Notes: generated by a model from the letters alone, not told the origin. 64,000 nucleotides of DNA from Calidithermus chliarophilus DSM 9957 (GCF_000430045.1 NZ_KE387023.1:1269174-1333173); one strand, 5' to 3'. Shown: positions 27,184 to 37,097, numbered from the stretch's first letter. Translations and numbers: made by a program.

Positions 27184-27690
27184 CTAGTCGTCCGCCACCG
27201 CTCCCGTCACCGGCTCGCCGCGCAGCTTGGCGGCGGCGTATTGTATGGCCAGCACGATGTTCTGGTAGCCGGTGCAGCGGCAGAGGTTGCCCTCGAGCGC
27301 GTGGCGAATTTCCCCCTCGCTGGGGTTGGGGTTTTTGTTGAGCAAATCCACCGCCGCCATGATCATGCCGGGGGTGCAGAAGCCGCACTGCAGGCCGTGC
27401 TTTTCCCAGAAGCCTTCCTGAACGGGGTGGTAATTCCCATCCTTGGCCAGTCCCTCGATGGTGGTCACGCGGCTGCCGTCGGCCTGGACGGCGAACATCG
27501 TGCACGACTTCACCGCCTTGCCGTCGACGTTGACGGTGCAGGCCCCGCACTGGCTGGTGTCGCAGCCGACGTGGGTGCCCGTGAGCCCCAGGGTCTCGCG
27601 CAGGTAGTACACCAATAATTGCCGGGGTTCGACCTCGTGCTCGTGCTGGACCCCGTTGACGTTAACGCTGATCCTGACCTTCTCTGCCAT
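27184..27690 (-). CDS. coxS: [2Fe-2S] small subunit of the molybdenum hydroxylase
   Basis: A 168-residue CoxS-type protein. The N-terminal plant-ferredoxin-like domain has [11 protein letters not shown] plus a later Cys for the first cluster. The C-terminal four-helix domain has CGFCTPGM and CRCTGYQ for the second. It carries electrons from Mo to FAD. It is the first gene of the cox-like run, has AGGAGG before its ATG, and is preceded by a ~235-nt structured leader. Confidence 0.93.
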   Translation of the reverse strand: MAEKVRISVNVNGVQHEHEVEPRQLLVYYLRETLGLTGTHVGCDTSQCGACTVNVDGKAVKSCTMFAVQADGSRVTTIEGLAKDGNYHPVQEGFWEKHGLQCGFCTPGMIMAAVDLLNKNPNPSEGEIRHALEGNLCRCTGYQNIVLAIQYAAAKLRGEPVTGAVADD

Positions 27691-27699
27691 AGCGCCTCC

Positions 27700-27925
27700 T
27701 GACGTGCAATAGCCGTGCTCGAGCCTACGCCTCAGGGCTTCCAGGGGGCCCAGGACCCCGCGCCGGGCCCCCCGGCACCTGTGCGCTCGAGCGGATGCCT
27801 GTACTTCCGTCGCGACTGCTGAGCGTCAATCTGCACCTCCTGGGAGTCGGGGCTTGACGAGGGGAAAATCACGCTGCGACGAGCCCGGTAGGCCGGTCGC
27901 TTCCCGTCCTGAAATAACTGTTCGC
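27700..27925 (-). promoter_or_regulatory. Long structured 5' leader of the cox-like operon (candidate cis-acting RNA)
   Basis: Read on the minus strand, it holds a nested stem near the 5' end: GCGACCGG pairs with a downstream CCG...GTCGC, enclosed by GACGGGAA pairing with TTTTCCC...GTC. Near the gene there is a strong 8-bp GGGGGCCC/GGGCCCCC hairpin. A 66-codon open frame starting at 27932 crosses it but has no ribosome site. I do not recognise a known riboswitch class; a molybdenum-cofactor or redox-responsive element would suit the operon. Confidence 0.45.
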
Positions 27926-27931
27926 CAACCA

Positions 27932-27962
27932 CTATACCCCTTAAACCTCCCGCCTTTTCAAG
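27932..27962 (-). promoter_or_regulatory. Promoter of the cox-like operon
   Basis: On the minus strand TTGAAA (27957-27962), 19-nt spacer, TATAGT (27932-27937). Start of transcription is expected near 27925. The stretch 27963-28054 upstream holds nothing I can identify. Confidence 0.55.
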
Positions 27963-28192
27963 AAATCCAACGCATTCGCACCATGTGCGAAACGCGATTT
28001 TTCACCTTGGTTGTCGAGCGTTTGCGAGGACAAGCACAAAGGCGGGTTAGGAGGTGGGAGGCCCGTGGCTCGTGGTGAAAGGCACCCCAACCCTCCCCGC
28101 GCCGGCGGGGAGGGTTTATCCCCCCTGGCCCCCCTTGCTAAGGGGGGAACAAGGCGTCTTGCGTCTTGCGTCTGGCGTTTGGCTATCGGCTA

Positions 28193-29515
<1,323 letters not shown>

Positions 29516-29521
29516 GCCTCG

Positions 29522-29569
29522 ACGGTAGAACCGCCGCACAACGTTGTCAATCTTGACTACAAAATCAAG
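29522..29569. promoter_or_regulatory. Divergent promoter/operator between LeuA-like and HTH-citrate synthase genes
   Basis: Minus strand: TTGACA (29545-29550), 17 nt, TACCGT (29522-29527), then 6 nt to the ATG. Within the -35 region lie GTCAA-TC-TTGAC (29546-29557) and CTTGA...TCAAG (29552-29556, 29565-29569), three interleaved half-sites that a dimeric HTH protein could bind, shutting both genes together. Confidence 0.6.
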
Positions 29570-29591
29570 CTATTCCGAGGTAAGCTGCGGC

Positions 29592-30794
29592 ATGGCCCGA
29601 TACCTCAGCGCCGAGGAGGCCGCCCGCCGCTTAGGCGTCAGCCGCGCCACCCTCTACGCCTACGTGAGCCGGGGCCTGATCCGCTCCCAGCCCGGCGGCA
29701 AGAACCGCGAGCGCGACTACCTGGCCGAGGACGTCGAGCGGCTGCTGCAGCGCAAGGAGCAGCGCCGAAACCCCGCCAAGGCGGTGCAGGAGGCCCTGCA
29801 CTGGGGCGCCCCGGTGCTCGACTCGAGCCTCTGCCTCATCCGCGACGGGCGCCTGTTCTACCGCGGCCACGACGCGGTGGAGCTTTCCCGCCGCGCCGCC
29901 TTCGAGCAGGTCACAGCCCTGCTGTGGACCGGCCGGATGGAGGAGGCCGAGGCGCTGTTTCACAGCCCCTTCAGCCCCCCTCGAGCCCTCGAGCGCCTCC
30001 GGGGCGAGCTCAAGGGGCTGAGCCCGGTCGAGGCCTTCCAGGCGGTGCTGCCCTTCGCCGCCGCCCAGGACCTCGCCGCCTACGACCTCAGCCCCCCCGC
30101 GGTGAGCCAAGCCGCGACCCGCGTCCTGCGGCTGCTGGTGACGGTAGCCACCGGCCACGACCCCCAGGCCCGTCCCCTGGCCGAAGCGCTCAGCCGGGCC
30201 TGGACCCGCGGCACCGCTGCCGCGCCCTTGCTGGACCAGGCCCTGATCCTGTGCGCCGAGCACGAGCTCAACGTCTCGAGCTTCACCGTGCGCTGCGTGG
30301 CCTCGGCGGGGGCGACCCCCTACGCCGCCGTGCTGGCGGGCCTGTGTGCTTTCCAGGGCAGCCGCCACGGGCGCATGGTCGAGCGCGTCGAGGCCTTCCT
30401 GCGCGAGGCCGAGGCGGCCGGAGCCCGCGCCGCCCTCGCCGCCCACCTGCGCCGGGGGGAGGGGGTGCCCGGCTTCGGCCACAAGATCTACCCCGAAGGC
30501 GACCCGCGCGGGCGGGCGCTGCTGGATGCGCTGGACGCGCGCCACGGCGACGCCCCGGCCCTGGCGCTGGTGCGGGAGGTCGTCGGCCAGGTGCAGCAGG
30601 AGCTGGGCCAGCAGCCCACCATCGACTTAGGCCTCGCGGCCCTCGCCCGCGTGCTGGGGCTCCCCCCCGGCGCGGCGATGGGGGTCTACGCCATCGGCCG
30701 CACGGCGGGCTGGGTCGCGCACGCCCTCGAGGAGTACCGCGGCGGCCGACTAATCCGCCCCAGGGCACGGTACATTGGACCGACTCCGCCCTAA
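29592..30794 (+). CDS. Citrate synthase fused to an N-terminal helix-turn-helix domain
   Basis: A 400-residue fusion. Residues 1-55 are a MerR/excisionase-type HTH (SAEEAARRLGVSRATLYAYV, then a short wing). Residues ~70-400 are a citrate synthase fold with the catalytic residues present: His in GSRHGRM, His in GFGHKIYPEGDPR and Asp in PTIDLG. AEHELNVSSF and GWVAHALEE also match. It is shorter than housekeeping citrate synthases. The fusion may couple acetyl-CoA or oxoacid level to DNA binding. An operator-like palindrome set lies just upstream. Weak GAGG precedes the ATG. Confidence 0.85.
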   Translation: MARYLSAEEAARRLGVSRATLYAYVSRGLIRSQPGGKNRERDYLAEDVERLLQRKEQRRNPAKAVQEALHWGAPVLDSSLCLIRDGRLFYRGHDAVELSRRAAFEQVTALLWTGRMEEAEALFHSPFSPPRALERLRGELKGLSPVEAFQAVLPFAAAQDLAAYDLSPPAVSQAATRVLRLLVTVATGHDPQARPLAEALSRAWTRGTAAAPLLDQALILCAEHELNVSSFTVRCVASAGATPYAAVLAGLCAFQGSRHGRMVERVEAFLREAEAAGARAALAAHLRRGEGVPGFGHKIYPEGDPRGRALLDALDARHGDAPALALVREVVGQVQQELGQQPTIDLGLAALARVLGLPPGAAMGVYAIGRTAGWVAHALEEYRGGRLIRPRARYIGPTPP

Positions 30795-30803
30795 GATAAA
30801 CCC
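30792..30803 (+). promoter_or_regulatory. -10 box of a leaderless promoter
   Basis: TAAGAT (30792-30797) lies 6 nt before the GTG at 30804. No Shine-Dalgarno is present. Confidence 0.5.
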
Positions 30804-31046
30804 GTGGACATCCTGCTCGCCGCCCTCATCCTCGGCCTCGCGGTGTACTTCCTATTCCGCATCGGCCGGGCCTTCTGGCCCAAGCGCTTCGGCAGCGCGT
30901 CCCTCCCCGGCAGCTCGAGCCGCCTGCGCTGCCCCCTCTGCGGCGACCGGCTCAACAACGCCGAAGTAGAAGCCCTCCGCCAGGGACGGCGCAAATGCCC
31001 CCACATGGCCGAGTGCCCTTACCAGCGGAGCCGGTGGTTGAACTAG
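30804..31046 (+). CDS. Small membrane-anchored zinc-ribbon-like protein, 80 aa
   Basis: One N-terminal hydrophobic segment (residues 3-20) is followed by a basic linker and a possible metal site: CPLCGDRLN and, 23 residues later, CPHMAECP. The Cys pairs suggest a zinc ribbon on the cytoplasmic side. The leaderless promoter supports it as a real gene. No function known. Confidence 0.65.
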   Translation: MDILLAALILGLAVYFLFRIGRAFWPKRFGSASLPGSSSRLRCPLCGDRLNNAEVEALRQGRRKCPHMAECPYQRSRWLN

Positions 31047-31077
31047 CGAGGCGAGCTATTGGCCGCAGGCAGGGTTG

Positions 31078-31206
31078 GGGGCTAAAGGCTAATGGTCTGT
31101 GGCTCGTGGCTTGTCAAGGGTCTAGGGCCAAGGCGTCCGGCGTACGACGTAGGACGTACGACGTAAGACCTAAAACGTACGACCCGCGCCCGGCTACCGG
31201 CGTTTA
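31078..31206. repeat. Composite heptamer repeat, copy 8
   Basis: Begins with GGCTCGTGGCTTGTCAAGG/GTCTAGGGCC as in copy 3, then GTACGAC-type units. The gap 31047-31304 otherwise holds the terminator below and a small inverted repeat ATATCC...GGATAT (31235-31256). Confidence 0.75.
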
Positions 31207-31207
31207 A

Positions 31208-31232
31208 CAAAAAAATCGCGGCTCTCGGCCGC
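31208..31232 (-). terminator. Rho-independent terminator of the DinB-family gene
   Basis: On the minus strand a GCGGC-GCCGC stem (31218-31222/31228-31232) is followed by a run of eight T residues (31208-31215). Confidence 0.65.
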
Positions 31233-31304
31233 TGATATCCTCAGTATAACCGGATATGCAAAAATGTAAAGTGGTATGCAAGAAGCCCGGCCTGGACGGG
31301 GAAA

Positions 31305-31835
31305 TTACGCCCCCTCGAGGCGGGCGGGGATCTGGGCGAGGTGGTGGCGCTCGTGGAAAACGGCGGTCTGCAGCCACCCCAGGCCGTTGAGGTCGCCGAA
31401 GAAGGCGTGGGTGAAGGTGGCGGGGTGCTCGAGCAGCTCCCCGCTCTTCTCCGCCTCTCCCAGCAGGAAGGCCCGCTGCTCGGCCAGGAGCTGCGCGATC
31501 TGGGCCTTGTCCAGGCCGCCCTTGGGCCGGATGACGGCCGGGGCCTGGGCCCTGCCCTCGCGCCACTCCCCCGCCGGCACGCTCACGGCCTCGAGCGCCT
31601 CCCCCTGCGCGACGCGGCGCAGGCGGCGGATCACGCGGGCGAAGGAGTTTTCGGCCAGGGCGACGTGCTCCATCAGCAGCGCGACGCTCCAGGTCTCGGG
31701 GTCGGGCTGGCGGAAGAAGGCCTCGTCGGGGATGGTCTCGAGGTGGTGCAAAAGCTCGCGCCTGGAGCGCTCGAGGTGGCGCAGGCAGTGGGCTTTATCC
31801 CCGAAGCGCTGGAGGAAGGTTGGGTCGGTGAGCAT
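31305..31835 (-). CDS. DinB-family metalloenzyme-like protein
   Basis: A 176-residue DinB/YfiT-like four-helix protein. The three metal-binding His are expected in LLMEHVALAE, in AFFGDLNGL's preceding helix, and in VFHERHHLAQI near the C-terminus; the last is the clearest family mark. Members include thiol transferases and many uncharacterised proteins; in bacillithiol users they are S-transferases. The gene stands alone on the minus strand with its own terminator. Confidence 0.82.
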   Translation of the reverse strand: MLTDPTFLQRFGDKAHCLRHLERSRRELLHHLETIPDEAFFRQPDPETWSVALLMEHVALAENSFARVIRRLRRVAQGEALEAVSVPAGEWREGRAQAPAVIRPKGGLDKAQIAQLLAEQRAFLLGEAEKSGELLEHPATFTHAFFGDLNGLGWLQTAVFHERHHLAQIPARLEGA

Positions 31836-31867
31836 GGGGGCATTCTACGGCGCCCAGGCGGTGCGAG

Positions 31868-31893
31868 GCGGGCGGCCCCTCGGGGCCGCCCGC
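31868..31893. terminator. Strong GC hairpin between two minus-strand genes
   Basis: A perfect 12-bp stem (GCGGGCGGCCCC and complement) with a 2-nt loop. It lacks a clear T-tract on the minus strand, so it may be a processing or pausing signal after the 74-aa gene. Confidence 0.45.
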
Positions 31894-31907
31894 GGATGGG
31901 CGGGGTT

Positions 31908-32132
31908 TTAGCTGATGAGGCTGTGGCGGGCCTGCGCGTCGAGGCTCAGCCGGACCACGCCCTTGAGGTAGAGGTCGTGCAGGGCGTGCCCGCCCAGCAC
32001 CCGCTCGAACTGGTCAATGCCGACCTCGAGTTCGCTGTCCTCCAAACGCAGCCGTATGCGATCGAGCGTCCCCGGAACCCAACGGCATTCGACCTTTTCG
32101 CCCGTCCTGCTCTTCGGGTATTTCAGTGACAT
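31908..32132 (-). CDS. Conserved-looking 74-aa hypothetical protein
   Basis: A small soluble protein rich in charged residues, opening MSLKYPKSRTGEKVECRW. GGAGGAGGG precedes the ATG with good spacing, and a TTTGTA-18-TACAAA promoter lies upstream (32185-32214, minus strand). These signals make it a likely gene. No family recognised; the beta-rich pattern suggests a small nucleic-acid- or PilZ-like fold, which I cannot support further. Confidence 0.6.
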   Translation of the reverse strand: MSLKYPKSRTGEKVECRWVPGTLDRIRLRLEDSELEVGIDQFERVLGGHALHDLYLKGVVRLSLDAQARHSLIS

Positions 32133-32184
32133 ACGACCCTCCTCCTGATTTGGGTTCGACGTTGGGGATTAAGGGGTGCATCAA

Positions 32185-32214
32185 TTTGTAGCACAAAGCC
32201 TACGCAAATACAAA
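32185..32214 (-). promoter_or_regulatory. Promoter of the 74-aa gene
   Basis: Minus strand TTTGTA (32209-32214), 18 nt, TACAAA (32185-32190). Confidence 0.5.
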
Positions 32215-32392
32215 CGATTCGTGAGAGGGAAGAATGTCCCCATCGCGTTATTTGAACTCGGTACTTCTTGACGCGAACTAATGGCTGTAAGTGCTTTTAA
32301 TAAAGATTCATTGGCCTCCTTCTCCTGATGCTTTCATCGGCCCGTGCTTTCAGGGCCAGCTCCAGGAAAGGTGGGATAAGATACTCATCACT

Positions 32393-33181
32393 ATGGTTTC
32401 GATCGACCTGTCGGGCAAAAAAGCATTGGTAATGGGCGTGACCAACGAGAGCAGCCTGGGCTGGGCCATCGCCCAGAAGCTCCACCAGGCGGGGGCGAGC
32501 CTGGCCTTTAGCTACCAGGGCGAACGCCTGAAGGAGAAGATCGAGAAGCTCACCGCGGGCATGAGCGGGGTGCGCCTGTACGAGGTCGACGTGACCAACG
32601 AGGAGGCCATCCGGGCCATGATGGCCGACCTCAAGGAGGCCTGGGGCGGCCTGGACTGCCTGGTGCACTCCATCGCCTTCGCGCCCCGGCCTGCGATGGA
32701 GGGCCGCTACATCGAGACCACCCGCGAGGACTGGACGCTGGCCCTGCAGGTCTCGGCCTACTCCCTGCTCGCGGTGGTGCGCGAGGCCGAAGCCCTGCTC
32801 AACGAGGGGGCCTCGGTGGTGACGCTCAGCTACTACGCTGCCGAGAAGGTGGTGCCCAAGTACAACGTCATGGGCATCGCCAAGAGCGCCCTCGAGGCCA
32901 CCGTGCGCTACCTCGCCTACGACCTCGGGCCTAAGAACGTGCGCGTCAACGCGGTCTCGGCCGGGGCCATCCGCACCGTCGCCAGCATGAGCATCCCCGG
33001 CTTCCGCAAGATGACCGCCAAGTACAACGCCATCGCCCCCCTCAAGCGCATGATCACCCACGAGGAAGTGGGCAACCTGGGCCTTTACCTGCTCTCGCCG
33101 CTCTCGAGCGGCACCACCGGCCAGACGATCTACGTAGACGCCGGCTACAGCATCATGGGCATGGACTTCGGCGAGGAATAG
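32393..33181 (+). CDS. fabI: Enoyl-[acyl-carrier-protein] reductase (NADH), FabI
   Basis: A 262-residue short-chain dehydrogenase-type enoyl reductase for the last step of each fatty-acid elongation cycle. It has the FabI-type nucleotide-binding start (LVMGVTNESSLGWAIA) and the Tyr-x6-Lys catalytic pair in KYNVMGIAK. SIAFAPRPAMEG and SAGAIRTVAS are further FabI blocks. The ATG at 32393 follows GATACT by 7 nt, suggesting a leaderless start; the longer upstream frame is not supported. The 260-nt gap upstream holds only the divergent promoter. Confidence 0.95.
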   Translation: MVSIDLSGKKALVMGVTNESSLGWAIAQKLHQAGASLAFSYQGERLKEKIEKLTAGMSGVRLYEVDVTNEEAIRAMMADLKEAWGGLDCLVHSIAFAPRPAMEGRYIETTREDWTLALQVSAYSLLAVVREAEALLNEGASVVTLSYYAAEKVVPKYNVMGIAKSALEATVRYLAYDLGPKNVRVNAVSAGAIRTVASMSIPGFRKMTAKYNAIAPLKRMITHEEVGNLGLYLLSPLSSGTTGQTIYVDAGYSIMGMDFGEE

Positions 33182-33659
33182 CGTAGAGAGGTGCCGATAG
33201 CTGGTAGCCCATAGCCGATAGCTAGGCGTGGAACATTCGCTCACCGTTCACGGTGAGCGCCTTTTTCTCTGCTTGCTGGTGGGGGAGGGGCGGTTTGCGG
33301 TGCTTTGATTTGGCGACCGCGGTTCCGCCGTCGGAGGGTGTAGGGGGAGGCCATTCCACGTGGCGAGGGCATCGCGGTACGCGATCCGGCATACGCCGGA
33401 AACCTGCTCCCCCTGGGCTCCCCCGAGGGACTCGCAGACATGCCGCCGGGGCCGGCGGCATGCTCGTCTGCGCCACCTCCCTCACCCCCTCCCGCGTGAG
33501 CCGCATAGTCACGACTGGGGCACGGCAGCGACCACCGAGCGCCCTTCCACGGGGAAGTGGGGCTGTAGTCGGCCTGCGGGGCGGGCACAACCCCAGTGGA
33601 TGATCGATTTCAAAAGGCGTTCGGCTATCAGCTATGGGCTATCGACCATCGACCATCGA
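33182..33659. repeat. Heptamer array plus ~320-bp structured repeat, copy A
   Basis: Bases 33285-33604 match a second copy at 52031-52310. Shared parts include CGGTTTGCGGTGC near the start, a long hairpin (33433-33439/33440-33449 with 33452-33461/33466-33472) and CACAACCCCAGTGGATGAT at the end. The copy differs in an internal segment (33360-33425) replacing a hairpin arm. TATCAGC/CATCGAC heptamers flank it (33190-33225 and 33610-33665). There is no gene in these 478 nt. Confidence 0.75.
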
Positions 33660-34685
33660 CTATCGCCCCTCCCTCAGCACCCCGATCGGCCCGCCGGCCT
33701 CGAGCACGTCCTCCAGCCTCGACAGCGGGATTACGGTCTCGATGTAGTCGCCCAGCACGTGCGGCACGGACCAGTAGACGTGCAAGCCCTTGGGGCTTAG
33801 GGCCCACTGGAGGTAGCGAGGGTCGAGGTTTTGCTCGATGGCTTCCCGGGCCGAGGCGTCGTAGGTGCTGGTGGCGATTTCCACGCCGAGTTCGCGCAGG
33901 CGGGCCAGGTAGTTGCTGCCTTTTTTGAAGAGCTGGCTGAGGGCAACGCGGTTGCCGGTGGGGGGCTCGAGGGTGTAGGCCTGCACGAAGCCGCTGGGGT
34001 GGGCGCAGCCGCCGGGGCCGCAGCCGTAGCCGGTCATGACCACGCTCAGCAGGCGGTCGGTGCCCAACAGGAGCTGGTAGTCGAGCTCGAGGGCGCCCAT
34101 CTCGAGCTGCCAGCGCTCGATCTCGCCCTTGCGGAAGCGGTCGAGGGCTTCGGCGTAGTCCTGGCGGTACTGCTGGACGAGGCGCGTGGGCTCCTGGGCG
34201 AGCGCCTGGTTGACCCGGTTCCAGCCCGCCGCCTTCTCGACGCCGCCGAACTGGGGGTAGAGCACCTCGAGCCCGCTCTTCGCGTCGGCGATGACCCTGG
34301 TGGTCAGGCGGGCCTGGGCGAAGCGGTGGTCCTGCCGGGTGAGGCTGACCTTGCCCTTGCGCTTGCCGTCGGGGCTGGTCCAGGTGCCCTCAAGGCTCCC
34401 CTCGCCCATCCGCACGTCGAAGCTCCCGGTGAGCTGCCCTCCGGCGTACTCGCGCAGCTTCAGGCGTCCCTGCTCGAGGCTCCCCTCCAGCCGCAGCGGC
34501 TTGCCGATCTTCTCGTAGACGTAGGAGCCGGTGGCCTTGCCGCCGCTGGTCTTGAGGTTCATCCGGACGGGCAGGCTCTGGGGGCCGACCTCGAGGCGGC
34601 CCCGGAACACCTGCTCGGGGTTGGGGGTCGTGGCCGCCAGGGCGAGGGGCAGAAGGAGGGCCAGGAACAGCCGGTGAAAGCGCAT
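33660..34685 (-). CDS. Secreted protein with DUF3298/RsiV-like C-terminal domain
   Basis: A 341-residue protein with a signal peptide (MRFHRLFLALLLPLALAA) and probably a periplasmic location. The N-terminal ~110 residues form a beta-rich region with repeated Gly. The C-terminal ~200 residues resemble DUF3298: a GYGCGPGGCAHPSG insertion and an end block IETVIPLSRLEDVL. RsiV-like domains bind lysozyme in Bacillus; here no sigma factor is near. TATGCT lies 6 nt before the ATG (leaderless). Confidence 0.7.
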   Translation of the reverse strand: MRFHRLFLALLLPLALAATTPNPEQVFRGRLEVGPQSLPVRMNLKTSGGKATGSYVYEKIGKPLRLEGSLEQGRLKLREYAGGQLTGSFDVRMGEGSLEGTWTSPDGKRKGKVSLTRQDHRFAQARLTTRVIADAKSGLEVLYPQFGGVEKAAGWNRVNQALAQEPTRLVQQYRQDYAEALDRFRKGEIERWQLEMGALELDYQLLLGTDRLLSVVMTGYGCGPGGCAHPSGFVQAYTLEPPTGNRVALSQLFKKGSNYLARLRELGVEIATSTYDASAREAIEQNLDPRYLQWALSPKGLHVYWSVPHVLGDYIETVIPLSRLEDVLEAGGPIGVLREGR

Positions 34686-34691
34686 GCCCCA

Positions 34692-34697
34692 AGCATA
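34692..34697 (-). promoter_or_regulatory. -10 box of a leaderless promoter
   Basis: Minus strand TATGCT, 6 nt before the ATG at 34685. Confidence 0.45.
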
Positions 34698-34739
34698 GCC
34701 AGCCCGGCGCGGGTTGTGTTGCAGTGGGGCCGGTCCAAC

Positions 34740-34768
34740 TTGACAGAAAGGCCCCCCTTTCGCATAGT
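34740..34768 (+). promoter_or_regulatory. Promoter of the tRNA-Ser pair
   Basis: TTGACA (34740-34745), 17-nt spacer, CATAGT (34763-34768), about 38 nt before the first tRNA. Confidence 0.75.
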
Positions 34769-34805
34769 AGTAGAGCGGCCAGTGACCCGGCTTCGGGTTG
34801 CCCAT

Positions 34806-34895
34806 GGAGGGATGGCCGAGCGGTTGAAGGCGGCGGTCTTGAAAACCGTTATGGGCGCAAGCTCATCGGGGGTTCGAATCCCTCTCCCTCCGCCA
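34806..34895 (+). tRNA. tRNA-Ser (anticodon TGA)
   Basis: A 90-nt class II tRNA with acceptor arms GGAGGGA/TCCCTCC, a long variable arm, GGTTCGAAT in the T-loop and an encoded CCA. The anticodon loop CTTGAAA gives TGA. Confidence 0.97.
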
Positions 34896-34909
34896 AACAA
34901 GATCAGCCT

Positions 34910-35001
34910 GGAGAGGTGGGTGAGTGGCTGAAACCACAGGTTTGCTAAACCTGCATAGGGGGTAACCCCTATCGAGGGTTCGAATCCCTCCCTCTCCGCC
35001 A
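34910..35001 (+). tRNA. tRNA-Ser (anticodon GCT)
   Basis: A 92-nt class II tRNA with acceptor arms GGAGAGG/CCTCTCC, long variable arm and encoded CCA. The anticodon loop TTGCTAA gives GCT. It lies 14 nt after the first tRNA and is cotranscribed with it. Confidence 0.97.
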
Positions 35002-35005
35002 AGCA

Positions 35006-35032
35006 AGAGCCCGTCCGGGCTCTTTTGTTTTT
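35006..35032 (+). terminator. Terminator of the tRNA-Ser operon
   Basis: An 8-bp AGAGCCCG/CGGGCTCT stem with a 2-nt loop, followed by TTTGTTTTT. Confidence 0.9.
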
Positions 35033-35034
35033 GC

Positions 35035-35040
35035 GATAAT
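35035..35040 (+). promoter_or_regulatory. -10 box of a leaderless promoter
   Basis: GATAAT, 7 nt before the ATG at 35048, just after the tRNA terminator. Confidence 0.5.
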
Positions 35041-35047
35041 CCGTGGG

Positions 35048-35824
35048 ATGCACCTGCGGTTATTGGGCCAAACCCCCGCCATCCCCTCGCCCGGCCTCGA
35101 GCTCCTCGCCTACCTCTGCGCCCGGGGGGAGGCCCTGCGGGAGGAGGTGCGCTCGGTGGTGCCGCTGGGGGCGGCGCTGCAGGCGTTGCACGCGACGCCC
35201 TGGGGTGAGGGGGTCGTGGCCCGGGGGGAGAGCTTCGCCTGGGCGGGGGAGAGCGACCTGGGCTCGCTGCGCCGGGCGTTGCGGGGGCGGCGCTGGCTGG
35301 AGGCCTGGGGGCTGTACGGCACGCTGCTGCCGGGATTCAGGAGCGGGCATGCGGCCTTTCAGACCTGGCTCGAGGCCGAGCGGGCCTGGCTGCACTCGGC
35401 CATGCACGGGCTGAGCCTGGCGCTGCCGGCGGAGGAGGTGTTGCGGCTGAGCGAGGCCGAGCTGAAGGCCCCTTCCGACAAGGAGCGTGCGCTGATGGCC
35501 CTGCTGATGCAGGGGCAGGCCCTCCTGCGCCAGGAAAAAGGCAAGGAGGCGGTGCTGGTGCTGGGGCAGGCTTTGGGGATGCAGGAGTTCGGCGGCGGGG
35601 AGTTCTCCGCGCTCTCGCTGGCGCTGCTGGCCGAGGCCCACTGGCAGTGGGGCAAGGGGCCCAAGGCCCGCCAGACGGCCGAGAAGGCCCTCCAGCGCGC
35701 GGCCGACGCCTACGGCCAGGCCCGGGCCTACCGGGCGTGGCACCTCGTCAGCGGGGACGCGGGGGCGCTCGAGCAGGCCCGGCGGCTGGCCGAGGGCCTG
35801 GGCATCGCCGACTTGCTGGGCTAG
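35048..35824 (+). CDS. BTAD/TPR-like protein (SARP-regulator-related)
   Basis: A 258-residue protein. Residues ~75-125 ([22 protein letters not shown], then [13 protein letters not shown]) match the start of the bacterial transcriptional activator domain of SARP/AfsR regulators. The remainder is helical TPR-like repeat ([18 protein letters not shown]). The N-terminal winged helix that binds DNA in SARPs is reduced to ~70 residues and not clearly present. It may be a protein-interaction adaptor rather than a DNA-binding regulator. Confidence 0.6.
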   Translation: MHLRLLGQTPAIPSPGLELLAYLCARGEALREEVRSVVPLGAALQALHATPWGEGVVARGESFAWAGESDLGSLRRALRGRRWLEAWGLYGTLLPGFRSGHAAFQTWLEAERAWLHSAMHGLSLALPAEEVLRLSEAELKAPSDKERALMALLMQGQALLRQEKGKEAVLVLGQALGMQEFGGGEFSALSLALLAEAHWQWGKGPKARQTAEKALQRAADAYGQARAYRAWHLVSGDAGALEQARRLAEGLGIADLLG

Positions 35825-36837
35825 GCCCCCACCAGCACCGACTCGATGCGCCGCAGCGCCTCGGGGATGTCCTCGTCGGAGAGGTCGCGGTGGGTGACCA
35901 GGCGGATCTTGCCGCCCAGCGCGTTGCAGAGAACCCCGGCTTGCGTCAGGCGGGCGGCCAGCCCGGCGGGGTCTTTGGGCTTGAAGTAGACCATGTTGGT
36001 CTGCACGGCCCTGAGGTCGACCTCGAGGCCCAGACGCACCAGCCCCTCGGCCAGGGCGCGGGCCATCTGGTGGTCGCGGGCGAGCTGCTTGGGGCCTTCG
36101 GTCAGGGCCAGGATTCCCGCGGCGGCGAGCACGCCGGCCTGCCGCATCCCGCCCCCCAGCATCTTGCGGTAGCGCCAGGCCTCGGCCTTGAGCGCCTTGG
36201 GCAGCAGCAGCACCGAGCCCACCGGTGCCCCTAGGCCCTTGGAGAGGCAGATGGACACGGTGTCGAAGCCCCGGGCGAGCTCGGCGGCGGCGACCCCCAA
36301 GGCCACGGCGGCGTTGAACAGGCGGGCGCCGTCGAGGTGGATGGGCAGCCCGGCCTCGCGGGCGACCTGCTGCACGGCGCGCTGGGCCTCGAGCCCCACC
36401 ACGGTGCCCCCGGCGGCGTTGTGGGTGTTCTCGAGCGAGATCAGCCCGGTGGGCGCTTGGTGGATGGAGGTGTGGACGGCGGCCCTGACGTCGGCGGGGT
36501 CGGGGATGCCGTAGGGGGCCTTCACCAGCCGGATGGTCCCGCCCGCGAGCACCGCCAGCGAGCCCGGCTCGTACTCGTAGATGTGGGCGCCCTCGGGGGC
36601 GATCACCTCGTAGCCGCGCCGCAGGTGCAGCATCAGGGCGATCTGGTTGCTCATCACCCCGCTGGGCACGAACAGCCCGGCCTCGAAGCCTAGGGTCTCG
36701 GCGGCGAGGGCCTCGAGGCGGTTTACGGTGGGGTCTTCGGAGTAAACGTCATCGCCCACCTCGGCCGCGGCCATGGCCTGGCGCATGGCGGGGGTGGGCT
36801 TGGTGACGGTGTCGGAGCGGAGGTCAATTACGTGCAT
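35821..36837 (-). CDS. ltaE: Low-specificity L-threonine aldolase
   Basis: A 338-residue fold-type I PLP enzyme that cleaves L-threonine or allo-threonine to glycine and acetaldehyde. [11 protein letters not shown] at the N-terminus and [13 protein letters not shown] are family blocks. [14 protein letters not shown] binds PLP, and the Lys in [13 protein letters not shown] forms the Schiff base. The ATG at 36837 follows TAAGCT (36845-36850) by 7 nt, a leaderless start. It overlaps the convergent BTAD-like gene by 4 nt. Confidence 0.93.
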   Translation of the reverse strand: MHVIDLRSDTVTKPTPAMRQAMAAAEVGDDVYSEDPTVNRLEALAAETLGFEAGLFVPSGVMSNQIALMLHLRRGYEVIAPEGAHIYEYEPGSLAVLAGGTIRLVKAPYGIPDPADVRAAVHTSIHQAPTGLISLENTHNAAGGTVVGLEAQRAVQQVAREAGLPIHLDGARLFNAAVALGVAAAELARGFDTVSICLSKGLGAPVGSVLLLPKALKAEAWRYRKMLGGGMRQAGVLAAAGILALTEGPKQLARDHQMARALAEGLVRLGLEVDLRAVQTNMVYFKPKDPAGLAARLTQAGVLCNALGGKIRLVTHRDLSDEDIPEALRRIESVLVGA

Positions 36838-36849
36838 AAGCCTTAGCTT

Positions 36850-37092
36850 ACGCCGGTTGAGGGTCGATAGCCTATAGCCGATAGCCGGGCGCGGGTCGTA
36901 CGTCGTACGCAAGACGCAATACGCCAAACGCCAAACGCAAGACGCCTTGTCACCCCCCTTAGCAAGGGGGGCTGGGGGGGATAAACCCTCCCCGCGTGCG
37001 GGGAGGGAAGGGGAGGGGTAATCATGGGCCACGAGCCATGGGTCACGAGCCTCCCGCTGATGGCTGAAAGCTGACGGCTGATAGCTGCCCGC
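36850..37092. repeat. Composite heptamer repeat, copy 10 (inverted orientation at left)
   Basis: Inverted GGTCGATAGCC units, GTCGTAC and CAAGACG/CAAACGC units, the two hairpin modules (36952-37010), CATGGGCCACGAGCC, then TGATGGC/TGATAGC units. It lies between divergent genes, so it is upstream of both ltaE and hisC. Confidence 0.8.
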
Positions 37093-37097
37093 TAAGG

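Noticed and set aside
27732-27932. A 66-codon frame in the cox leader
   Set aside because: It has no ribosome site, no recognisable domain and overlaps predicted RNA stems; treated as leader RNA.
31236-31275. A TTTACA...TATACT promoter on the minus strand after the DinB-family gene
   Set aside because: It would fire directly into the terminator at 31208-31232 and lead to no gene; more likely AT-rich sequence near the terminator.
33253-33603. Several 60-120-codon frames inside the structured repeat (also 52007-52401)
   Set aside because: They differ between the two copies of the repeat and fall in hairpins; no coding signature.
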